Assembly: GCA_964352985.1 (NCBI GenBank)
Contig: CAYGUK010000176.1
Span: forward strand, 1-5,021
Length of the DNA: 5,021 nt
Origin: CAYGUK01 sp964352985
GTDB lineage: Bacteria; Pseudomonadota; Gammaproteobacteria; JAHCLG01
Direction: 5' to 3'
Each line of letters opens with the position of its first letter. Position 1 is the stretch's first letter. This document shows, piece by piece, positions 1 through 5,021 of the stretch. Below the pieces are notes generated by a model, which saw only the letters and a list, made by a program, of their open reading frames with translations, did no database searches and was not told the origin of the DNA. A program made the position numbers and the translations under genes.

Positions 1-55
1 ACCCTAGTTCTTATGTTTTACCACATTTTTGTCTCACTGTCCCTGGCACACAGGG
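1..55. mobile_element. Terminal end of an insertion element, body lying to the left
   Basis: Read on the minus strand from position 55 leftwards, this begins CCCTGTGTGCC and continues to TGAGACAAAAA. The right edge of the window (4967 onward, plus strand) begins CCCTCTGTGCC and reaches the same TGAGACAAAAA. Over the first 30 bases the two agree at 24 positions; beyond that they are unrelated. That is what the two non-identical inverted repeats (left and right end) of one insertion sequence look like. The two ends point away from the window interior, so an element copy would lie outside on each side. No transposase sequence is inside the window, so the family cannot be named; I do not recognise the repeat. 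The boundary at 55 is inferred from the last aligned base. Confidence 0.6.
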
Positions 56-299
56 GGTACCTCAAGAATAACATTACTTTAGTTCAATTAAGGAACAAAT
101 TGTTATTTTTTATCAATCTCAATTATTCGAGATTAAAGAAATTTTAAGAGTGTTTTTTAAGGGCGCGTACACATATTGACTGGTATTTAATCTTGTTCTA
201 ACTTGGTTTGTTAAAAGACTATGTGAGCCTGATATAGGATATTTTACAGAACGTGATTATTCTCATTACAAAAGCGATAACTTTAAAAACGAAAAACTA

Positions 300-308
300 T
301 GCTAAAAT
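300..308 (+). promoter_or_regulatory. Candidate extended -10 promoter upstream of hcp
   Basis: TGCTAAAAT matches the extended -10 pattern TG-N-TAnAAT. No good -35 box sits 16-18 bases upstream, which extended -10 promoters can tolerate. Transcription would start near 315 and give a leader of about 110 bases before hcp. In DNA this AT-rich such matches also arise by chance. Confidence 0.3.
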
Positions 309-339
309 AGATATTATCCTCTAAAAGTGAAAATTATTA

Positions 340-368
340 TTGAGCAAAGCATAAATTATGTTTATTAT
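340..368 (+). promoter_or_regulatory. Candidate sigma-70 promoter for the hcp cassette
   Basis: TTGAGC (340-345) and TATTAT (363-368) are separated by exactly 17 bases. The -35 matches the consensus at 4 of 6 positions and the -10 at 5 of 6. Transcription would start near 375 and give a leader of about 50 bases before the hcp ATG at 425. This is the best placed promoter candidate for the three-gene cassette, though it rests only on pattern matching in AT-rich DNA. Confidence 0.42.
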
Positions 369-424
369 ATAAATATTAGTTTTTTTATTATGTTTTAATG
401 TTATATGAAGAGGGTAAAGGGATA

Positions 425-907
425 ATGAGTATTTATTGCAGAATTAATGAAATCAAAGGTAATGTTACTGCTAAAGGATACGAAGGCAATATTGATTTAA
501 TTGACGTTGATTTTGGGGGGATTAAAACATCCGCCAAAATGAAAGTCGGCCAGAAAATGGATCGGATGATGAGTAGTCCTAATTTTCATCAAGTTACGAT
601 TATCAAACGATTGGATAAATCATCAATCTCATTTTTTGAACATGCTCATAGTGGGAAGGTGATCCCCCAAGTGGATATCTTATATGTGACTACTGGCGAT
701 CCAAATTTTACCTATTCTAAAACCACGCTAAAGGAAGTATTAATCAGTGCTTATAACGATTGGCATGATGGTGAAAATCATCCAACTGAGTTGATTAGAT
801 TAGCTTATACAAAAATAGAACGTACCTTTACACCTCGTGATCAAAATAATCGCCCGACAAGCCCATTAACGACGGGCTATGACTTAGAGAATGCTCAACA
901 AATATAA
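425..907 (+). CDS. hcp: Hcp family type VI secretion tube protein
   Basis: The product is Hcp, the protein whose stacked hexameric rings form the inner tube of the T6SS and which is fired into target cells, often carrying small cargo in its lumen. The protein is 160 residues, the usual Hcp size. Family traits visible are the start MSIYCRINEIKG, the IDLIDVDFG segment (23-31), the hallmark VTIIKRLDKSS stretch (57-67), and the C-terminal TPRDQNNRPTSPLTTGYDLENA segment (about 136-157). An in-frame ATG at 398 would add nine residues (MLYEEGKGI) that do not look like Hcp; I prefer 425 because GAAGAGGG (407-414) lies 10 bases upstream and the protein then begins at the normal Hcp N-terminus. No extra C-terminal domain is fused, so this is a plain tube protein and not an evolved Hcp. 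It is followed 9 bases later by the putative effector. No other T6SS structural gene is in the window, so this is probably an orphan cargo cassette using a machine encoded elsewhere. Confidence 0.92.
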   Translation: MSIYCRINEIKGNVTAKGYEGNIDLIDVDFGGIKTSAKMKVGQKMDRMMSSPNFHQVTIIKRLDKSSISFFEHAHSGKVIPQVDILYVTTGDPNFTYSKTTLKEVLISAYNDWHDGENHPTELIRLAYTKIERTFTPRDQNNRPTSPLTTGYDLENAQQI

Positions 908-916
908 GGAAATAAC

Positions 917-1984
917 ATGATTATATTTAGTGAAAGCGGTGACACACCAGCATCAATTGCTGCGCGAATACTTGGGTATAATGATGCTGATTATGCTAAA
1001 AAAATAAGAGATGCTAATAGTAACGGTTATGCGTGGCAAATGGCGAATGGTGCAGGATATTATGTGCCTTGGCGACCACTTTGGATCCCTGGCTTTTCTA
1101 AATATGATCATGATTTTTTAGCAAGAGAGCAATTTTGTCGAAGAATAGATGGCATTCCTACTTATCAACGAAGAAAATTAACTCAAGCACAAAAGCAGTG
1201 CGTTAATTTAAATTACACCATTGCCCATGCAAAAGTAACTAAGCAATATAATAGTACCAAATCTAATGAAGAACCATTTTTGACAGCAGGCTTAGTTGGT
1301 AAATCTGTAAGTGAATCTATCGGCCGGGGAGTAGAGCGATATAAAGGGCAAGCAGAAAAATTCATAGAATCAATGAATGATTTAGATAGAGCCACAGAAA
1401 ACTATTATTTAGCATCTATAAAAGATAATCCTGATAAATTATCAATTGCAGAGTTACAGTTAAAACAAGCTAGAAATGACGCGCTTGATGAAGTAGCGAA
1501 AAAAGCAAAACTGATAGCAAGAAAAACATTAAAAAAAACAAGTTGGTTAACGGGTTCTACTGAAAAGATGCAAAGATTTGCAACAGATCATGGAATTTTT
1601 ATAAATGATTTGGAGGACATTCGTATTCTTGATAAAATAGCAGGATCGCTCAAGTGGATGGGGCGTGGATGTATTGCTCTTTCGGTATTTATTGGAGCGA
1701 AAGAAATTTATGAAGCCTATGAAAATCATCAAGATGTGATAGCTAAAACGGTTGGTGTGATTTCTGAAATTGGTTATGTCATTGCTGCTGGGACAGCTAT
1801 AGGCTATTTATTTACACCGGCTGGCTGGATATCATTGATATTTACAGCAGGGTTAGAAGGTGTTGGTCTTGCAGTGACAGGAAAACTATTTGAAATTGAA
1901 GTTGAAAAAGCAATTACAAGTATTGAGCATCTTACAAAAGAGGGAGTAACGTGGCTGAAAAAAGAGTGGAATTATTGGATTTAG
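917..1984 (+). CDS. Putative T6SS effector, LysM-like N-terminus and hydrophobic C-terminus
   Basis: The 355-residue protein has the layout of an Hcp-linked antibacterial effector. Residues about 1-60 (SESGDTPASIAARILGY, then DANSNG, then WRPLWIPGF) resemble a LysM fold with its GDTxxSIA opening and closing IP motif. In T6SS cargo proteins such domains are thought to serve loading or wall binding. Residues 61-245 are polar, Lys-rich and probably helical, with a stretch around 140-205 that could form coiled coil. Residues 248-266, 279-299 and 301-322 are three hydrophobic, Gly/Ala-rich segments, followed by a charged tail ending in WLKKEWNYWI. I see no catalytic motif of a nuclease, amidase, lipase or NAD hydrolase. 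A membrane-inserting (pore-forming) toxin is therefore my inference, strengthened by the overlapping membrane-protein gene. The start is clear: AAGGA (906-910) is 6 bases upstream of the ATG and overlaps the hcp stop codon, so translation is probably coupled. Signal peptide: none, as expected for T6SS cargo. The toxin family is not one I can name. Confidence 0.65.
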   Translation: MIIFSESGDTPASIAARILGYNDADYAKKIRDANSNGYAWQMANGAGYYVPWRPLWIPGFSKYDHDFLAREQFCRRIDGIPTYQRRKLTQAQKQCVNLNYTIAHAKVTKQYNSTKSNEEPFLTAGLVGKSVSESIGRGVERYKGQAEKFIESMNDLDRATENYYLASIKDNPDKLSIAELQLKQARNDALDEVAKKAKLIARKTLKKTSWLTGSTEKMQRFATDHGIFINDLEDIRILDKIAGSLKWMGRGCIALSVFIGAKEIYEAYENHQDVIAKTVGVISEIGYVIAAGTAIGYLFTPAGWISLIFTAGLEGVGLAVTGKLFEIEVEKAITSIEHLTKEGVTWLKKEWNYWI

Positions 1985-2493
1985 TTTATAAACGAGTTTT
2001 GAAGAAATTAATTATAGGTATAATGGCACTTCCACTTTATCTTGCATTTATATTAGGTGGGATATTAGGGTTTATTTTTAATTTATCTCAACTCACAACT
2101 TCACCGCTTATATATAGCTATTTTTGCATTACATTTTTTATATTTTCTTTCATAGTTCTATTAAATACAGTAGTAATACTTAGGCACTTCGACCCAAAGT
2201 TTAAAGACTTGATGATTAATTATACCAGTGATTTTTACTATAATTTCCTTCCTATACCAAACTCATGGTATTTTGAGTTAAGAATTATTCGAATGTTTGC
2301 TTATTCAGGTGGAATATTTTTTAAATGCATTGGGCGGAAAGGTGTATTCTTCTTTCAGAAATTTATGGTGCAGAGTAAAGATTTTAATGCTCACGTGAGA
2401 AAAATTGATATATTCCTTTCGCTTAGTTTGGTGGTTTCATGTATTGTCATGTTTGGTGGTGCAATTTTAATTAAGCTTATTTTACTTTTATAA
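1951..2493 (+). CDS. Small multi-pass membrane protein, probable immunity to the upstream effector
   Basis: The 180-residue protein begins with GTG inside the effector gene, overlapping its last 34 bases in another frame. The start is supported by GAGGG (1940-1944) 6 bases upstream; a second in-frame GTG at 1966 is possible. Clear hydrophobic segments lie at about 20-43, 53-75 and 154-179, and a weaker one at about 115-127, giving three or four membrane passes with a Lys/Arg-rich middle. I recognise no enzymatic or transporter motif. Inner-membrane immunity proteins of pore-forming colicins have a similar size and four-pass layout, and T6SS immunity genes lie directly after their effectors. 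Position, overlap and topology together make immunity the best reading, but no sequence family is recognised. The segment is distinctly more AT-rich than hcp (for example 14 G+C of 60 in 2101-2160 against 24 of 60 in 541-600), which partly reflects its hydrophobic codons. No convincing terminator follows. Confidence 0.6.
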   Translation: MAEKRVELLDLVYKRVLKKLIIGIMALPLYLAFILGGILGFIFNLSQLTTSPLIYSYFCITFFIFSFIVLLNTVVILRHFDPKFKDLMINYTSDFYYNFLPIPNSWYFELRIIRMFAYSGGIFFKCIGRKGVFFFQKFMVQSKDFNAHVRKIDIFLSLSLVVSCIVMFGGAILIKLILLL

Positions 2494-2570
2494 AAAAAAC
2501 ATATCTCATTTAGATGTTAAGTTAATTAATAAATTAAAGTAATTGAAATATATAACCAATAAATATGGCA

Positions 2571-2579
2571 TGCTATTAT
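2571..2579 (+). promoter_or_regulatory. Candidate extended -10 promoter for the deacylase operon
   Basis: TGCTATTAT fits the extended -10 pattern closely (TG, one base, then a hexamer with 5 of 6 consensus matches). There is no well-spaced -35; TTGAAA at 2543-2548 is 25 bases upstream. Transcription would start near 2586 and give a 200-base leader, which is long, so a nearer promoter such as one using TATAAT at 2668-2673 is an alternative. Confidence 0.3.
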
Positions 2580-2589
2580 TTGTAGAACG

Positions 2590-2599
2590 CCTAATTAGG
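2590..2599. promoter_or_regulatory. Perfect 10-base palindrome, possible operator
   Basis: CCTAATTAGG is a perfect inverted repeat beginning 11 bases after the candidate extended -10 at 2571-2579. Its position around the predicted start site would suit repressor binding. The flanking bases do not extend the symmetry, and a 10-base palindrome can occur by chance in AT-rich DNA, so this is only a candidate. Confidence 0.2.
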
Positions 2600-2785
2600 T
2601 TGAATACAATTGATTTCTTTTGATATTTAGGGACCGTTAAGTTGAGGTTAGATTATGTTAGCTTAAATATAATATAGATATATTCAGCACCATGAATGTA
2701 TTAATATTAAATTATACTTAAAATAGTGCTATTAATTCTCATAAATCGAAGCTAAATATATAAATAAAATGGATTAAAAAACAGT

Positions 2786-4294
2786 ATGACAATTAATGAA
2801 AATATACAATTTGATTTGCTAATACGAAACGCCAAAATAATCGATGGTAATAATAGCAAAATGTTCATTAGTGATGTGGCTATTAAATATGACAGAATAA
2901 AGAAAATAGCACCCAAAATTCTAGAACAAGCAAGTAAAGTTATCGATGCATCAGGATTAACATTAACTCCAGGATTTATAGATGTTCATAGTCATGATGA
3001 TTTTGCATTACTATCTGAACCTTTAATGACTTTTAAAATTCAACAAGGCATTACTACTTGTATTATTGGTAATTGTGGATTTTCTTCTGCGCCTTTTGAT
3101 ACAGCTATAAGATTTGGCAGAATGATGACACCTAGTTTTAAAGGCTTTTCTTGGAAAGATTATGAAACCTACTTTAAACTATTAAATGAAAATCCAGCAA
3201 GTGTAAATGTCGCCACATTAATTGGTCATAACACAATACTTGAACATTTTGTAGGAAATATAAGAATTAAACCTACTGTGAAACAGTTATTAGCAATGCA
3301 AAATTTTATTGTCAATTCTTTAGAACAAGGTGCTATCGGTTTTTCAACTGGTTTAATCTATTCTCCAGGGGTGAACAGCTCAACAAATGATATTATTAAA
3401 TTAGTTAGTAAACTTACTAATGTTAATGCTATTTACGCAACACATATGCGTAATGAGGCTGATTATTTATGCCAAGCTATTGAAGAAACCATTAAAATTG
3501 GAAAAGAAAATGGTGTTCGCGTACAAATTTCACATCACAAAGCAGCAGGTAAAAATAATTGGGGGAAAGTGAAGCAGAGTTTAAAATTAATCGAGGATGC
3601 CCAAAGACTGGGGCTTGATATAACTGCAGATCAATATCCTTACACAGCAGGAAGTACAATTCTCAGTGAACTATATAATTTTCAAACTTTTGATATAAAT
3701 AATACAAAATCTCCCCTAGGTTATACTTCACCTGAAAATGTAATTATTAGTTCTGCTATTAAATCACCTGAAATCGAAAAAAAATCCATTGCTGATCTCA
3801 CAAAATTATGGGACTTATCTTTAGAACAAACATTACAAAAAATTGTAAGTAATGGTGATGCTTGTGTTATTGTTAAAGCTATGTCAGAAGATGATGTTAA
3901 AAGTGTAATGAGACATTCTTCTACTATGTTCGGAAGTGATGGTGGACCAACTGAAGGTGATTCAATTCATCCAAGACTCTATGGTACATTTCCTAAAATT
4001 CTTGGACAATATGTCCGTGAAGAAAAAGTATTGAGTCTTGAAGAAGCGATACATAAAATGACATTAAAACCGGCTAAAAAATTTAATTTAACTGATCGTG
4101 GTATTATTAAGGAAAATGCAATTGCAGATCTTGTCTTATTCGATGCAAATCTAATTATTGATACTGCAACCTATGAAAACCCTTGCCAGTATCCTCAAGG
4201 TATATCTCATGTCATTGTTAATGGTCGTTTAACTGTTGAAAATAGTCAACATTTAGGAACAAGAAATGGAAAAGTTTTGTTATCTAACTTTTAA
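2786..4294 (+). CDS. N-acyl-D-amino-acid deacylase (D-aminoacylase)
   Basis: The product belongs to the amidohydrolase superfamily and would hydrolyse N-acyl-D-amino acids to a free D-amino acid and a carboxylate (EC 3.5.1.81 type). At 502 residues it is full length for the family. An N-terminal strand region (about 8-62) is followed by the metal-binding barrel. The expected ligands are all present: H68 and H70 in DVHSHDD, C97 in IGNCGF, H220 in YATHMRNEAD, H250 in QISHHKAAG, and D385 in GSDGGPTEGD. Further family stretches are FSTGLIYSPG (186-195), ADQYPYTAG (281-289), HPRLYGTFP (395-403), and the C-terminal GIIKENAIADLVLFD (439-453). There is no signal peptide, so it acts in the cytoplasm. 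A GGA at 2771-2773 is a weak ribosome site before the ATG. The broken serine hydrolase follows 25 bases later on the same strand, suggesting a peptide or D-amino-acid catabolic operon. The exact acyl and amino-acid preference cannot be read from the sequence; related amidohydrolases such as acyl-D-glutamate deacylases and dihydroorotase-like enzymes are less likely given the Cys ligand and the GSDGGPTEG motif. Confidence 0.9.
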   Translation: MTINENIQFDLLIRNAKIIDGNNSKMFISDVAIKYDRIKKIAPKILEQASKVIDASGLTLTPGFIDVHSHDDFALLSEPLMTFKIQQGITTCIIGNCGFSSAPFDTAIRFGRMMTPSFKGFSWKDYETYFKLLNENPASVNVATLIGHNTILEHFVGNIRIKPTVKQLLAMQNFIVNSLEQGAIGFSTGLIYSPGVNSSTNDIIKLVSKLTNVNAIYATHMRNEADYLCQAIEETIKIGKENGVRVQISHHKAAGKNNWGKVKQSLKLIEDAQRLGLDITADQYPYTAGSTILSELYNFQTFDINNTKSPLGYTSPENVIISSAIKSPEIEKKSIADLTKLWDLSLEQTLQKIVSNGDACVIVKAMSEDDVKSVMRHSSTMFGSDGGPTEGDSIHPRLYGTFPKILGQYVREEKVLSLEEAIHKMTLKPAKKFNLTDRGIIKENAIADLVLFDANLIIDTATYENPCQYPQGISHVIVNGRLTVENSQHLGTRNGKVLLSNF

Positions 4295-4319
4295 TTGACT
4301 AAGAATAGGTATTAAAAAA

Positions 4320-5005
4320 TTGAATATTGAAAATTTAATAACGAAGTGGGGCCAATATCATAATATTAGTGCTGCAATTATTAGTATAATAAAATTAAAT
4401 AATAATAATGTGATTGACTATGTTTATCCAGCATCTAATACAAACATAACAACTAATACTCTTTTTGGAGTAGGAAGCATTACTAAAACTTTTGTATCTG
4501 CAGCTATTTTAAAACTCTACGAGAAAAAAAATTAGATTTAAATGATACTTTAGTTAATTATTTTCCTGAATATTCAAAATGGCATGATATTACTATTCGT
4601 CAACTTTTGAATATGACAAGCAAAATTTGCAATTATACTGATCTAAAACTTTACACAAGTTTAGTAAATAAAGTACCTCAGGAGATATATTCACCAGTTG
4701 AACTGATAAATAGTGCCTATAACTCAGAGTTAGTGGATGAAGATTGGAATTATTCTAATACTAATTTCTTATTACTAGGTTTAATAATTGAAAAAATCAC
4801 ACAATTAACTTTAGTCACATTTTTTACTGAAAATTTTTTTGAACCATTAAATTTGAAAAATACGTTTTACAGTAATACTTATTATAGTACGAATATTATT
4901 AATCGAACTGCAAAGTCTCAAATAAATAAAAAAGCAATAATTGAATATAATCCAAGTTTGTCTGGTCCCTCTGTGCCAATATCAATGAGACAAAAAGATC
5001 GTTAA
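4320..5005 (+). pseudogene. Broken serine hydrolase of the beta-lactamase/D-aminopeptidase family
   Basis: This is an N-terminal fragment of a penicillin-binding-protein-like serine hydrolase (class C beta-lactamase fold). The catalytic SxxK is present as GSITKTF (Ser codon 4476-4478), and the second motif Y-S-N at 4751-4759 in DWNYSNTNF. The third motif (KTG/HxG), normally further downstream, is missing. Two lesions are visible. First, the frame ends at TAG 4533-4535 just after a run of eight A (4524-4531). A ninth A would join EKKK directly to LDLNDTLVNYFPEYSKW and on into the second part, which is exactly the family sequence expected there. Second, gene-like sequence stops near 4966 (NPSLSG), and the remaining codons to TAA 5003-5005 come from the insertion-element end. 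The likely start is TTG at 4320: AGG at 4307-4309 lies upstream and an in-frame stop at 4296 leaves no ATG or GTG. Intact relatives cleave D-amino-acid peptides, esters or beta-lactams; which applied here is unknown. Confidence 0.8.
4524..4531 (+). repeat. Run of eight A at the frameshift site
   Basis: Eight consecutive A, immediately after GAG, mark the point where the serine hydrolase loses its frame. Joining the two halves needs one extra base, or equally a -1 slip of the ribosome or polymerase on this run. Such runs are prone to replication slippage, transcriptional slippage and sequencing error, so the lesion could be real, variable or an artefact. Confidence 0.75.
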
Positions 5006-5021
5006 AATTAACGAGTGGCGG
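4967..5021. mobile_element. Terminal end of an insertion element, body lying to the right
   Basis: From 4967 the sequence begins CCCTCTGTGCC and reaches TGAGACAAAAA at 4986-4996, matching the inverted sequence at 1-55 at 24 of 30 positions. It interrupts the serine hydrolase, whose family-like sequence ends with codon GGT at 4964-4966. After the repeat, the sub-terminal bases (4997-5021) differ from those of the left copy, as expected if one edge shows the left end and the other the right end of the same element type; two copies in the same orientation would give this. No transposase sequence is included and the family is not recognised. Confidence 0.6.

Larger units (their letters stand above)
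56..424. other. Intergenic region upstream of hcp
   Basis: There is no convincing gene in about 370 bases. The stretch is AT-rich and stops occur in all frames. It holds at least two candidate promoters for the hcp cassette (300-308 and 340-368), listed separately. A third, weaker one is TTGACT at 176-181 followed 17 bases later by TAACTT at 199-204, which has a good -35 but a poor -10. A small stem (AATCTC 115-120 with GAGATT 129-134, loop of 8) is present but has no T-run, so I do not call it a terminator. The part next to the insertion-element end may be remnant sequence from whatever gene the element entered. Confidence 0.6.
2494..2785. other. AT-rich intergenic region between the T6SS cassette and the deacylase operon
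   Basis: There is no gene in these 292 bases. The region holds an extended -10 candidate (2571-2579) with a 10-base palindrome just downstream (2590-2599), both listed separately. It also has a perfect TATAAT at 2668-2673 whose only -35-like partner, TTGAGG at 2642-2647, is 20 bases away, which is too far for a standard promoter. No hairpin followed by a T-run is seen after the immunity gene, so the upstream transcript may end by another mechanism or read through. Confidence 0.55.

Noticed and set aside
115..134. Hairpin AATCTC/GAGATT as a transcription terminator
   Set aside because: The stem is only six pairs, is AT-rich, and is not followed by a T-run on either strand.
398..424. Nine-residue N-terminal extension of Hcp
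   Set aside because: The added residues are unlike Hcp, and the purine-rich stretch they occupy is better read as the ribosome site for the ATG at 425.
1213..1395. Open frame of 60 codons on the minus strand
   Set aside because: It lies entirely within the effector gene on the opposite strand, has no ribosome site I can see and no recognisable protein character.
1547..1732. Open frame of 61 codons on the minus strand
   Set aside because: It is also antisense within the effector gene; its composition looks like reversed coding sequence and not like a protein.
2618..2634. TTGATATT followed by AGGGACC, resembling part of the right element end and its flank
   Set aside because: Only two short blocks match, with different spacing, and part of the match lies in the host gene next to the element, so chance is the simplest explanation.
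1..5021. CRISPR array, tRNA, rRNA or riboswitch
   Set aside because: I saw no regularly spaced direct repeats, no cloverleaf with the GTTCGA-type T-loop, no rRNA-like sequence and no recognisable riboswitch core.

Overview
The window looks like a short accessory stretch from an AT-rich, Gram-negative gammaproteobacterium. The evidence is a type VI secretion (T6SS) Hcp tube protein with a typical Hcp tail, Shine-Dalgarno sites of normal type, and strongly A/T-biased codons. A host-associated lineage such as Orbaceae or an AT-rich Enterobacterales symbiont would fit, but that placement is inference and weak.

Layout. Bases 1-55 and 4967-5021 are the two outer edges of what appears to be one repeated insertion element. 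They form an imperfect inverted repeat (24 of 30 positions identical), and each runs exactly 55 bases from the repeat tip to the window edge. Between them, left to right: an untranslated region with candidate promoters (56-424); a three-gene T6SS cargo cassette (425-2493) of hcp, a protein with a LysM-like N-terminus and hydrophobic C-terminus, and a small multi-pass membrane protein whose GTG start lies inside the preceding gene; an AT-rich intergenic region (2494-2785) with candidate promoter elements and a small palindrome; an intact N-acyl-D-amino-acid deacylase (2786-4294); and a broken serine hydrolase of the beta-lactamase/D-aminopeptidase type (4320-5005), frameshifted in a run of eight A and then cut off by the right-hand element.

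How the genes may work together. The first three genes read as an orphan Hcp cassette: Hcp carries or accompanies the effector, the effector probably attacks the membrane of a competitor, and the overlapping membrane protein is the likely immunity partner. No VgrG, sheath, baseplate or ATPase gene is present, so the machine would be encoded elsewhere. The last two genes look like a separate operon for breakdown of N-acylated or D-amino-acid-containing peptides, of which only the deacylase still appears functional.

The most interesting content is the effector/immunity pair: its toxin domain matches no enzymatic motif I recognise, and its layout suggests a pore-former.
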